Source: Phallus indusiatus (Eukaryota > Basidiomycota > Agaricomycetes > Phallales > Phallaceae). Taken from it: a stretch of DNA of 64,000 bases. The translations under genes and the position numbers were made by a program. Location of the stretch: the NCBI GenBank assembly GCA_027605045.1, contig JAQFWX010000105.1, positions 1 through 64,000 of the forward strand, given 5' to 3'. Shown piece by piece: positions 1-10,200 of this stretch. Under the pieces are notes generated by a model that had not been told where the DNA came from, ran no database searches, and saw only the letters and a program-made list of their open reading frames with translations. Position 1 is the stretch's first letter, and each line of letters starts with the position of its first letter.

Positions 1-174
1 AATGAACCAAGACCTGGTGGACTGCTGGCGCGAGATGGGATGATATGGAAAGGAAATCTAAGCGTTCCCTTAACATAGTCCGCCGAATAAAGCCACGTAT
101 CGGAGAAGCAAATGCCGGAGCACTAGTATTAGCTCGAAAGCCGACGAAGTCATTGAAAAGAAAAGGTATACTAA

Positions 175-1428
175 TTAAGGATCCAGTTTCTCTCCGCGTG
201 CGAGAAGTCTCAAGTTCTTGACGGGTTGGTCATTCACGATTGCGATGGATATCGGCTTTTCTACAAGAGAAGGCCGTCTGTCTTTGTCTCTCCTTCCATC
301 TCGAAATTCCCTCTTATCGTGCCCTTGGCTACGCGGTGGAGGGGCTACAGGCATAGGTTCGACCAAGAGAAGACCTATCCCAGCCCTTTGGGACCAGATA
401 CGAACTAGAGTACCATCGGCACGATCGTACCGACCAGTAGAAGCGAGCGCTGGATCGGATGGGCCATTATTCATTACAGCTAGTGAGACTTTTGTATTCT
501 CGTTTCCTAGTGGTGGCAATTGCGGTTCGATAGCTGCCTTCTCGGGTTCTTTGGCAGATGACGTAGAATACGTCTTATTAGACATCGGTGTTGCTGGGCG
601 AGAGACTAATGTATCGGAGGATTGAGGTGCGGTGTCCGCTAAATGACCTCCGCTTAGAGCGTTGCGAATTTCCCACTGAGCGCAGCAAATGGTACGACGA
701 AGCCATTCTGGTGGAGATGAAAGGATACCTCCGGCGGGTTCAGTACCGTTAGATGATTCTACAGGTTGAAAATTTATATCATCCCACGGAACAAAGGCGT
801 CATCTCTTTGAACTCTTATGCGAGGATTAGAACCGACTTGAGCCTCAAGGAGCCGTGAAGCCGCTCTAGCTTTTTGAGCTAGAGAAGAGCTACCTTTCTT
901 CAGAAAGTCCAGTGTGTTAAGTGCTAATGAAACGTATCGTTAACTTTGGGTAGTAAAGGGGAGATCGAACACCTGCCTTCCAAAGGCACCACTAGTATTT
1001 CTTGTCGACCCTTTCTGCACCAATCCTTTATCCGGTTAAGACAATGAATCAGAACGCTTGCATCCAGGACTACAACGTCGGCTTCTTTCTTTACATCAAA
1101 TCCTTCCGTGCGAATCTTGGTATCAACAATCTTGTCCTCCTTGCCGTTTCGCTCTCTCTTGCGGTCAGATTGAGGTGTGGAAGTATAATGACCACCACCC
1201 CTGCGACCTCGTCTATTCGCATTCTGGTCTTTGTAGCCTCTCGAGCCATTTCCATAGCCATCGCTCTGTACAGATTTCTCTAATTGTTCCACTTGATGGC
1301 TAAGGAACGCAGCACCCAATGCTCGGGAAATCGCTAATTTCTGCGTTGAAGTCTGTCAATGTCAAATAGATAAGTTTAGTATTGAACACGGATAGAATAA
1401 TCAATACCTTCTCATTATGCATTTGCAT
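175..1428 (-). CDS. PIN-domain protein (putative endoribonuclease), 3 exons, ~381 aa
   Basis: The protein is read from three exons: 1428-1408, 1352-977 and 923-175. The start was chosen because the short first exon (M-Q-M-H-N-E-K) joins in frame across a GT-AG intron to the conserved body. The middle exon is rich in Arg, Gly and Asn, then gives the hydrophobic strand and acidic residue typical of a PIN fold (V-V-V-L-D-A-S-V-L-I-H, around residue 95), followed by VVPLEALNTLDFLKKG. The intron at 924-976 only keeps the frame if spliced GC-AG. The C-terminal third is polar and low in complexity. PIN domains usually act as Mg-dependent RNases; only the first acidic residue is identified here, so activity is inferred. 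The stop at 175 gives a plausible C-terminus, but a further 3' exon cannot be excluded. Confidence 0.72.
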
Positions 1429-1474
1429 GTGTCGAGAACAATCAAGTTGGGTGTCTCAAGCTGGGGCTCTGGAG

Positions 1475-1482
1475 TTTATAAA
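1475..1482 (-). promoter_or_regulatory. TATA-like element upstream of the PIN-domain gene
   Basis: TTTATAAA lies 47 bases upstream of the chosen start codon at 1428. Position and sequence fit a core promoter, but fungal promoters are variable and no transcript start is known. Confidence 0.3.
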
Positions 1483-1592
1483 GCTGGCGGTGAGCGGTCC
1501 TAAAGAGTCACGTGTAATAAATGCTGTCCCCATCCATAATTGTCCAGCGTTTCCAAGATATATATGGACAACACGCTGGTTACCGAACATAG

Positions 1593-1663
1593 TCCGGTGT
1601 GGTGTAGTGGCTAACATTATCGCCTCTCACGCGATAGCCCGGGGTTCGATTCCCCGCACCGGA
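1593..1663 (+). tRNA. tRNA-Glu (anticodon CTC), intronless
   Basis: A full cloverleaf of 71 nt can be drawn. The acceptor stem TCCGGTG pairs perfectly with CACCGGA, the anticodon stem ATCGC/GCGAT encloses the loop CTCTCAC (anticodon CTC), and the T arm is CGGGG-TTCGATT-CCCCG. A T-run follows at once (1665-1670), as expected for an RNA polymerase III terminator. It decodes GAG codons. It has no intron, unlike the second tRNA-Glu at 59658-59740. Confidence 0.96.
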
Positions 1664-1875
1664 ATTTTTTTGAGCTCTCTGTCAAATGAGATCACAAAAG
1701 CAATACTGCACGTTTATTCAAACGTGTACTGCGCGATATGCCTTATCACAAAATTAGCAGAATATTTGCAGTGTTTAATTCTACCGTACAGCTTCACGCG
1801 AACATCAATATACGATTCCCTGATGGTAGTGAAGGCACCGCTTTTAGTTACATAGCATCGCTTTTATCACCGCTT

Positions 1876-2873
1876 TCATCCTACCATGTTTCGCTTACGG
1901 CCTCGCAGTCGAACTTGTAAATCAATTCACCATCACATGTCCACATGCCCAGACCTAAATGAAAATGGAACACACCTTGATCCAATCTCTTTAAAACCTG
2001 TTCTCGGGCTTTCCCGCTATGTGACCCATATGCCTGCATACATGTGGACCGCGCCAACATCTCTATGAAACATAATGCTTACCTCCAGCACCGTCTTGAA
2101 CAATGGCTCTGAATTGGGATGTGTAGAGGCAAACGCTCTCTCCAATACGTAAAGATCAACTGCTTTGTCTTCTACAAGATTCGAAATGTATGATAGTCCA
2201 AAATCAATAAGGAGCTAAGAAAACGAAGGATGAATATGGAGAGTAATCAGTGCAACTTTTAATTCTCACAAGCTCCGTTCGATCAAAGGACGAAGACCGA
2301 CGAACCATCATATTCGATGTCGTCAAGTCACCGTGAATGATGTCTGCTTTGTGCATAGTTGCGAGCTGAGTCCCTATCTCCTTCATTAAATCATCTAGAA
2401 TTACTTGTCAGATGTTTAGGACTTCTACAAGCTCAAAACGAACCAACTGTCCAATCATAATCAACCAGTTTGGTCGGATGAGTGGTATTACCAGGCTGTT
2501 CGTTATCTCTAAGTAGACTTTTGACCGTTTTTCCATCGATCCATTCTAAACCGAGGATACCATCTTCGGTATCCAGATATCTAAGTCCCGGAACTTGTAC
2601 GCAATTTTGTAGACATTTCAGTATCATTCGAGCCTCTCCAGTAATTCTCCCTTTTGTTAAAGTATTATCCAAGCTAGGGTGTCGATACCCTTTCGAGAAC
2701 CGGTGTTTTAAAAGAATAGGAGGATCATTAGGCCCATGCATATGATATTGGTAAATTCTCTGCCTTGTATTGCATTAGTGAAATCATTTACTGTGGTTGA
2801 TTGTGAGGAAGTTTACCGCCTCTGCACCTTGAGATATGGGTGTCAATGAATTCAAAACATCTTTGAGAGTCAT
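1876..2873 (-). CDS. BUD32: EKC/KEOPS complex kinase-ATPase Bud32 (PRPK family)
   Basis: Five exons give a protein of about 250 aa, the usual size of this atypical small kinase. Seen in order: start M-T-L-K-D-V-L-N; the N-lobe lysine in [23 protein letters not shown]; the hinge [12 protein letters not shown]; the catalytic loop [12 protein letters not shown] (D and N present); [27 protein letters not shown]; and the basic tail [12 protein letters not shown]. The last exon joins across a short GT-AG intron that restores this tail. In KEOPS, Bud32 supports Kae1 in making t6A37 on tRNAs and has a telomere role; this is family knowledge. The start is 54 bp from a PFD5-like ATG on the other strand. 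A decayed copy of this gene's 5' part lies at 6115-6417. Confidence 0.93.
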
Positions 2874-2947
2874 CGCGGTCTAGGAAAGATTCACCATGTC
2901 ACTTGGTCACGATAGGATGTTGACGCAATGGCCTCTCAGCAGCCACA
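2296..2947. repeat. Left copy of a duplicated segment (BUD32 5' part + divergent promoter + PFD5 first codons)
   Basis: This segment matches 6115-6500 in the same orientation. Shared blocks include the BUD32 exon that encodes the Lys-Ser-Leu-Leu region, the start exon with its donor site, the promoter around 2874-2927 and the first 20 bases of the PFD5 coding sequence. Introns are included, so it is a DNA-level copy and not a retrocopy. The right copy lacks internal pieces, so similarity is in blocks. Confidence 0.88.
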
Positions 2948-2948
2948 C
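2928..2948 (+). pseudogene. Truncated 5' stub of prefoldin subunit 5
   Basis: The stub starts M-A-S-Q-Q-P, identical to the first codons of the intact PFD5 gene at 6481, then diverges completely and reaches a stop after a few codons. It sits in the divergent position expected next to BUD32. It marks the left breakpoint of the duplication. Confidence 0.8.
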
Positions 2949-3784
2949 ATCACAGAAAACGATTCTTTCTTGTACTTTTCACAATAATGGTGGGTTATTT
3001 ATATGATGTGGCCGCTGTGTAAGAAACATAGTTGTAGACTGGGAATAATGGAGGTCTGCTGTATAAATGACGTTGCTGTTGCCTTTCCCGTGCAAGATTG
3101 CTTACTTATTGTCAGAGCGTTATTCAAGAAATAAATGTATTAAAAATCTTATACAACTTCTAGAAAACAATACATCTATTATCCATCGCCATCGTTTGTG
3201 CCAGTAATTGTTGTGTCGTTCGTTAGAGCTTGATCACGGCGTGCTTGAAGCTGCGTTTTTAGGAGGCTGCGCCCTGTCAGTGATGCCGCCCCACTATCAC
3301 TGTTTTCTGTCTCGTCTTCGTCGGTAGAGGGAAATATTTGCCTGAGCAGACGTTTTAAAAGACAAAACGCGGTGGAGACGCGTTATGGCCAAACTTTGAA
3401 CCATGAGCTCGCGAATTCGCAGTGACATTGGATTAAACAGTTGTGTATGGGCTCAATTATTGATTTTGGTGCCCCAGAGAAGCCAAAAATCATGAGACAG
3501 TCGGGTGAGCGAACTGCCGCAACCTCTTGCCTGCGTTGACGGTCCCCAAACATATAGGAGGGGATGCATCTCCAGATGCTGCATTCCTCGCGCAGTGGCA
3601 GCGAATGGGAGGGAGGGAGGTGTAACCAGGAACATGAAGATTCCAATCTTAGCGGCGTAGATTGATCTGCCCCGTTTTCGTTCGGTATGCCTATGTCTGT
3701 GATGGATCTTGTGAGGACTCGTACGGTTGCGTCCATGTAGTCGATTTGTTATAACCAGCATTACCATTAGAATAACTACTGTTG
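2949..3784. other. Left part of the inserted segment, mostly non-coding
   Basis: Unique sequence between the left breakpoint and the first cassette gene. The overlapping minus-strand frames at 3383-3788 have no recognisable domain. The only coding-like piece is the orphan exon described separately at 3179-3341. AT-rich stretches occur near 3100-3180. Confidence 0.5.
3179..3341 (-). pseudogene. Orphan C-terminal exon-like fragment of an unidentified gene
   Basis: After a good acceptor (pyrimidine-rich, ending CTCAG) an open frame of about 54 codons runs to TAA. It is acidic at first (S-T-D-E-D-E-T-E-N-S-D-S) and then basic and helical (GRSLLKTQLQARRDQAL). Codon choice and composition look like a real protein tail. 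No matching upstream exon could be found on this strand between 3341 and the next gene, so I treat it as a fragment carried in with the insert or the 3' end of a lost gene. Confidence 0.35.
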
Positions 3785-4656
3785 TCAATCACAAGGCAAG
3801 CGATCGATATTCTCCTCATCAGAAACTATGGCCCCTAGCGCATCTCCAAACCATTCCTCACCCTCTCGCCATTCCTTGTTCCGAGTCCATTGGCTGATGA
3901 CATCGAGTGCGTCCGCAATTCTCTTGTTCATATTGAGCGCTTCCCATAGCTCCGGGTTCTCGTCTGGGTTAACGTACCCCTCCTGTACGCCGAGGAGGTG
4001 ATAATCCACAAGTTCCATCAGATCCGAGTTCAAGTTCGTTCGAACAGAACACGCTTTGGGGTACTTGAGCATAGTACGTAGGAGCCACCCGTAGACGGCT
4101 GAAGGTCGAGGAACGAGGATCTTGGTAGTTGACGATGAGGGTAGATGGTGTAGTGGTGCGGAGGTGTAAAGTTCTTCGGGGTTGAGCGAGGCAAATGATG
4201 CAGGGAAGAGTGCGAAATGCTGAGAAAAAGCAGGAGAGGACGACCGGGTTAGTCGGTGGTGGGTTGCTTTGGTGTGGATGTCCCCCTCCGCTAGGCTGAG
4301 CAGCTCTGAATGAGGAGACCGGGGGAGGCCTATCTCGCTCAGAATCTCCGACGCCCGATGTAGATCCTTGTCGGGAACGACGTAGGAGAAGTCCTAGAGA
4401 AATAGGTAAAACCATTGGTTATCTCGGAAGAGAAATACAGAACGAGACTACTTGCCTTAATGATGATAGGCACTGCCATTCGTCTATACAATAAAGCCCT
4501 CCACTCAATCAACTCGATGCCCGCCGCTTGCAGTCTAAGAAGCGCGATATCGACGAGTTCTGCGGGCTGTAGTTCAAAGACGTCTTTCGGAGTGGAGCAG
4601 GTATTGAGCTCCTTGATCATGTAATCGTGAGGCTGAGGGGGCCGATTCAGGAGCAT
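3785..4656 (-). CDS. Uncharacterised Agaricomycete-type protein, possibly a degenerate nucleotidyltransferase fold
   Basis: Two exons (4656-4456 and 4393-3785) give 269 aa. The join is a GC-AG intron whose donor is AAG followed by GCAAGT; no GT donor keeps the frame. The start codon chosen is that of M-L-L-N-R-P-P-Q-P, inside a longer open frame. Around residues 66-90 the pattern IIKDFSYVVPDKDLHRASEIL resembles the strand-acidic-strand-helix core of nucleotidyltransferase-like proteins, which is a weak similarity. The C-terminal part is helical, with a W-x-x-x-x-E-W-R-E-G-E-E-W repeat of tryptophans. It is divergent from the NTase gene starting at 4800, with 143 bp between start codons. No function is assigned. 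Confidence 0.62.
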
Positions 4657-4799
4657 GGTGGTGGTATTATTCCAGGTCGGCGGTGGCTGATGAAGCAGGC
4701 AACAGAGCAAGTCTGACGTCACGCGTCACTCGACAAATATCTTATGTCCCCTATTCAAGCCCTAAGTACATCCTTTAGAAAACGCTCTTTATTTTGGCG

Positions 4800-5824
4800 A
4801 TGACGACAAGGATTTCTATAACAACCTCTCCCGAACTTCAAGCCAGGGCCGCAGCCGTGCTCTCGCAGTATCTAACTGAGGAATTGGATTGCCCGCACGC
4901 TTACATAGGCGGGTTTGCCTGGTCTCTTCTTGGGAGTCACCGTCCGACAGAGATAAGTCCAAAACACCACTTCACAGAAGGGTGCCGGTGACTGCCCAAG
5001 CTTACTTCTTGCATATACGATATAGATGTCCTTGTCGAAACCAACAACCTTGAGGTGTCTCAGCTTCGCGAAAGGTTAGAGAACGTGGACCACCGGTTCG
5101 CCACAGTAGGAATCAAGTGGTATTTTGTCCATGTATGCACATTCTCTTTTGCCCGGTGGCCGTAACGAGAAGGAGTAGGAAAGCATTCCACTCTTTAAAA
5201 CGCCGGACACTGATCTACCCATTCCCAAGCTTTTGGTCTGATGAGTCCGCTTTTGCTCCACACAGAATCCTGTAGAAAATCTCAAAGGCGAAGATCTTGT
5301 TCATGCAAGCAGCAACAACGTTCTGATCGAAATGTTGAAGACTGGCACCCTCGGTCTCCCAGCAGTTGCCGAACCCATTTATATCATCAAGCATCCATCT
5401 GGGGTCTGTAAGTAGAGCCTGCCCCTCCACTTTAAGAGAAGAAAATGCGATTAGTTGTTAACATGCCGACCTCGCGATATTTATAGCCTTCGCAATCCTC
5501 TCTCCACCCATCCTTCTTCTCACCAAAATGAAGCGGTGGTGGACAACACACGAGTCTACCCGTCCCAAAACCATCACCAAGAACCGGTCAGACAAGAACG
5601 ACCTCGACTTTCTCATCTTTTGGCTTTCCTCAAACAAGATGAAGATCGACTTTGACCTGTATAAAGGGAAGGAGAAGCCAGAGCTTTTGAAGACTGTTAG
5701 AGCGTACTGCGACAAGTTTCGGGACAACGTGGAATTGATGAAGGCGTTACAGGAGGTCCTTCATGAGGAAGATTGGGATGCGATTCAAGTTGCGCCGGAG
5801 ACGTCGACTTCGAGACACGCGTGA
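4800..5824 (+). CDS. Nucleotidyltransferase-superfamily-like protein (lineage-specific), possibly defective
   Basis: The N-terminal exon reads HAYIGGFAWSLLGSHRPTE and the next DIDVLVETNNLEVSQLRERL. Together this is the G-G-x8-R-x-T-x-D-I-D pattern of minimal nucleotidyltransferase folds, with both Asp present. Later exons give NVLIEMLKTGTLGLP, PILLLTKMKRWWTTHESTRP and a helical tail ending at 5824. Four exons: 4800-4952, 5019-5132, 5266-about 5407, and about 5492-5824. The first intron is only exact if spliced AT-AC. A GT-AG alternative exists but replaces one Asp. The second intron can be 133 nt long; a coding-like stretch inside it contains an in-frame TAG, so either the intron is long or the gene carries a stop. 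Substrate and role are unknown. Confidence 0.62.
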
Positions 5825-6114
5825 TAGGGTGAGTTTGGGGATCGATAAGCGGAAGGAATGGGTCAAGTTGGTCTCGGGCTGGGTGAAGGAGCGATGGGCC
5901 GCCTTGATCGGAGGGCGAGGCGTCGAGAAGGAAGGGAGGGAAGTTCACGGACTCGGAGAGGAGGGGAGGGTGCGTCGAGTGGGAGAGAGGAGACGAGTTG
6001 GCGTGTAGCGTAGGATAAGAGGCTGTTGTGCCGTGACGTAGGCGTAGAATTTCAATCAAAGACGCGCAGATAGTAATTAATGCGTATTTTATTCACAAAC
6101 TCTGTCGTTTGAAC
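5825..6114. other. Right part of the inserted segment, no gene seen
   Basis: GC-rich purine-biased sequence continues the frame environment of the NTase-like gene but no start, splice sites or domain support a gene. Long open frames on both strands here (5697-6059 and 5763-6008) are composition effects. Confidence 0.5.
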
Positions 6115-6417
6115 ACCGACGAACCATGGATGAGTGGAATTATCAATTTGTTTATTATCTTTAAGTAGACTTTTGACCGTTTTTCCATCGATCCATTCTA
6201 AACCATGGATACCATATCCAGGCTAGGGTGTCGATACCCTTTCGAGAACCGGTGTTTCAGAAAAATGGGAGGACCATTAGGCCCGTACATATGATATTGG
6301 GAATTCTCTGCCTTGTATTGTATTAGTGAAATTATTGCTGTTGATTGTAAGGAAGCTCACCGCCTCTGCACCTTGAGATACGGGTGTCAATGAATTTGAA
6401 ACATCTTTGAGAGTCAT
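6115..6417 (-). pseudogene. Decayed 5' fragment of BUD32 (second copy)
   Basis: Aligned by eye to the intact gene, this copy keeps the start codon, first exon and first donor site, the next acceptor and the start of exon 2. It lacks at least two internal blocks, joined at short shared words (near 6127 and near 6218). No kinase catalytic loop is present. It lies directly upstream of, and divergent to, the intact PFD5, so the functional PFD5 promoter is embedded in the pseudogene end. Confidence 0.85.
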
Positions 6418-6500
6418 CGCGATCTAGGAAATTTGATTCACCATGTCACTTGGTCACGAGAGGATGTTGATGCCACAATAATGGCCTCTCAGCAGCCACA
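6115..6500. repeat. Right copy of the duplicated BUD32-PFD5 divergent promoter segment
   Basis: Direct-orientation partner of 2296-2947. Both arms end on the same 20 coding bases of PFD5. The arms differ by scattered substitutions plus a small insertion just before the PFD5 ATG (6462-6480), so the event is not recent. Confidence 0.87.
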
Positions 6501-7095
6501 ACAGGTCAACGTCTCTGATCTCGAATTGCCTCAACTAGTTGAAGTCAAACGACAGCTGGACGAAGTAAGCAGAAGGCTATGATTCACGCTGATCTGAATA
6601 ACCTTCCTTGGTTAGGAATTATCACATTTGACCAATTCATTTGCCCAGCTAAGGCAAGCACAGAGCAGGTTCAAGACCTGCGTAGAGAACGTTAAAGAAG
6701 TAAAACCAGAGAACAAAGGTCCTTTTAGAGACTGTATATCAATGAATCTAACTAATCTAACTAAATAGACAAAGTAATCCTTGTGCCTCTAACAAACTCG
6801 CTCTATGTGCCAGGAAAACTAAACGACACACAACATGTGATTATAGACGTTGGCACGGGGTATTATGTCAAAAAGGTATGCAGTGTGTTCATTGATAGCA
6901 TCTCATATAACTGCACCTCTTTAATGCATCTTGTAGACACGGGCCCAAGCTATAAAACATTATGAGGACAAAGTCAATTACATCAAGGGCAACTTAGACG
7001 GGCTACAGAGTTCCATAGAAAAGAAACAAGATAACCTGAATTACCTCGTCAATGTAATGCAAGCTAAAATGGCTGCGTCGCAGTCAAAATCATAA
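6481..7095 (+). CDS. PFD5: Prefoldin subunit 5 (GimC/prefoldin alpha-type)
   Basis: Four exons joined by three GT-AG introns give about 150 aa, typical for the family. It starts [14 protein letters not shown], has a first coiled-coil helix ([20 protein letters not shown]), the beta-hairpin region [16 protein letters not shown]...[13 protein letters not shown], and a second long helix ([20 protein letters not shown]). Prefoldin is a hexameric jellyfish-like chaperone that hands actin and tubulin to the CCT chaperonin; that is family knowledge. The gene ends 122 bp from the convergent SAC3 stop. Its promoter is the right copy of the duplicated segment. Confidence 0.92.
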
Positions 7096-7217
7096 CCAAT
7101 CCGTGATATGGAAATGCCAGTCTATATTTAAATGACTACAATGCAAGAGTAATGCAAGAATAACTTAAAATGCGTGCGAGTAATGATTTACACCCAGAAT
7201 ACATATCATAACATTCA

Positions 7218-10200
7218 TTATTGTTCATTAACGTCCCTCTGACGTGATTTCCGAGCATTTTGAATGCTTTTCTTGGCCCGTTCAATAGTTTTCGTCAATT
7301 CGTCCTTCCCAGATGCTTCCTGTATTACTTTCCGTGTTGTCTCCATTGGCGAGGCATATCCATTAAACCTAGAAGAACGGAGGAAGATATCGGGTTGCGC
7401 AAGGCTAGTAGAACCTTGATAATAGATCGCATCAGGTGTCTTGAACGCTATCATACTCAAATCATCGGATAGTCGCGTTTTGCCAGGTGATGTCGAAGGG
7501 CTCCTCGTTGACGGCCGCGTTAGCGATCCAACATTGGGTCGGGTGGGAGTTTCGTGCCCCATACTTGCGCTATCAAAGAAAAAAAATTAAAAAGGAACGT
7601 TCCTTTGAGACATTGAACCTTACAGTTTTTCGTCATCTGCCCGTGCCGCGCGAAGATCTTCCACAGACTGTTTGGCTTTCGTGATGGAAGATCTTAGTCG
7701 TGTCAAGACATCGGTTTTCTTCGTTGGCAACCCTCCGTTAACTTTAGTTAAGCCATCGACGCGAGCATGCTCGTCTCCGTTGACCATCTCAACAGTAGTA
7801 TCCCGTTTATGTCGTTTTTCCGATGAATTCCTTTGACTGAGTTCAGAAAATGAAGTTTCATGTGAGGCAACCACCAACCCATTAAGGTGATAATCGTCAG
7901 GAGCAGTCCGCTTCCTGGAGCTCTGTCCAGAAAATGCCTTTTCTTCCAGTGCGATAAGCGCAAAACTAATGGCCTCTGAAAACTCCCGGACACTTGGAAG
8001 AGGCTCTTGGATGTCGAGATGGAGGTAAAAATGGGAGGATATTGACGATTGGAGTTTGAAAAGAACGAGATATGCTATGCGGTTAGGCACATGACGTACG
8101 TCGAATTCTAAGGGAAGATGTCAATACAATTACCACGTTATATATACAAAACACACTTTTATTCTGGCCCATCTCTGCTATCAATTCCGCTTTAAGAAGC
8201 ATCGCCGGCTCTTCAAACGCAAGCCAGCTGGACTCGATATATCCGGTGAAAGCCTGAAAAGCCGAACTAACACAAATTCAAATCTTCATCGCAGCTAACA
8301 GACAGAGAGAACAAACCGGTCATCAGTTATTGCGGAACCATCGAAAGTGGGCCAAGATTCGGGAATCGTTTCGATCTTGCATATTTTTGTTACTCCTTCG
8401 GCTAACTTTGGAAGTAGATTCATAAAGGCTTCAATAATTTGGCCATACAAGAGCCAATTAACTTGTAACAATGTCAGCATGTGGTTTCAAAAGAAAACAA
8501 ATAAACCTACATGGATATGGGGTATCGATTGAAGTTTCTATTTGACAACTTCCTAGGGCCTCGGCTAATTTAGCATCCCATATCTGCAAGAATACCGAAA
8601 AAACATCTGCAAGACTGAATCAACAGCTGACACGCAGAGTGACAAGATTGATCATACCTTCCGGGCTGGCCTTTTTAACAAGTTTACCGGTGGTGTCGAA
8701 AACAACTTTTTTTAAAGCACGCAAGAATTGATCATTTAGATCCCCATTCTCGAAAGCTAGTATAACGGCGTCTAAGACGACCCGTTGTTTCAGTAAATTT
8801 TTGATCTCGGCGGTAATGGGCGTGGGTAACGATTTGCTGTCAGTCCATTGTAAGATCAGAACAGAAGGTATATAATGACGATTGGAAGGGAGGCGTGACA
8901 ATGCATATCGTAGACGAAGGATATCTTGCTGAATGACACTAACGCGTAAAGTAAATTCAACATTATTGACTGATCATACAGTTGCGATAAAACGAAGACA
9001 ACCAACCTTTCGTCGTCGCCAGGAGTTAAATCGATAATAATGAGACCTGGTCCGTGGTCGCTACTGATGCCATTAGGAATACACGTAATGTTATCTCCAG
9101 CCGTGGATTGTACGTCAAACTTAACCCGCAGCCACTCTCCCGTGCTCTTGTTTTGTGGAGAAGTACACAGCCAAACATCCCCGCGGCATTGAGTTTTCTT
9201 GACATATCGTAAAAAAGTTCCTCGGTCCCATAACTTAAGACGCTCTTGTTCTGCCTGTGATCAAAGATTATGGAAATGCACATTTTGAATTAGCTGATAC
9301 TCACTTCTCGGATAGCTGTAAGAGTCATCTCGTCATCCATCCTTTTCTTTACTCTTGATCTTCGTCGGCTCCTGACAACATTGGAATAGGAGGATTCCGG
9401 TATCGAGAATTCGGACATATCCTCCCATGATATCAAATCTTCGAGTTCTCCATTCTTCGTAGACTGTATGATCCCACGAGACGAGCCCGGACTCGTCCCC
9501 ATCTCCAAAATACTTTTCTTAAACGCCCTTCTCACTTCCCCCCTTCTAATCACAATGCGTTTCCACCTTTCGAAAATACGGTTCATGAATGTAATATCGG
9601 CAATTCTTGTCCTTTCTTTCCTTTCACGTTTCAGCTGCTCTTGATACTCGCGCTCTCTCGTCTTTCGTTCTTCCTCTTCTTTCTCTTTTCTCTTTCTTTG
9701 CTCCTCTCTACGCAGCTCCTTTTCCTTCTCTTCTTCTAATCGCCGTCGTTCCTCCTTTTCTTTTCGATGACTTTCCTCTTCAGCTGCTTTCTTTTCTCTG
9801 TCCCTTCTTTCTTTCATCTGGGCCCGTAGTTCCTGCTCGTGTTTCTCCGCAAGTCTTCTTTCTTCCTGTTGTTTTTGGGCAATTATTTGCTCATGCCGCT
9901 CCTTTTCCAGCTCGTCTTGACTTGAAGCGGCACCGGCCAAGTTGGGCTGACCGTTCAACGAATGGTCTGTCTGTTTAGAAGAAATCGTTGGGGGAATAAA
10001 AGCCGAAGTAGGGGGAACATAGGTAGGGACGGAATCGAGCTTTTTGAAAGCAAAAGCGGGCGCTATGTTTATTCCAAACGGCGAGGGCTTATTACTAGCC
10101 TCAAGAGGCCATCCGGTGGAGCCTTGTACGAATGGTTTGGCAGGCGTTCCATTTGTTTGTGTAATTGAGACTGGAAAACTTGGAAGAGGGGGTTGCGCAG

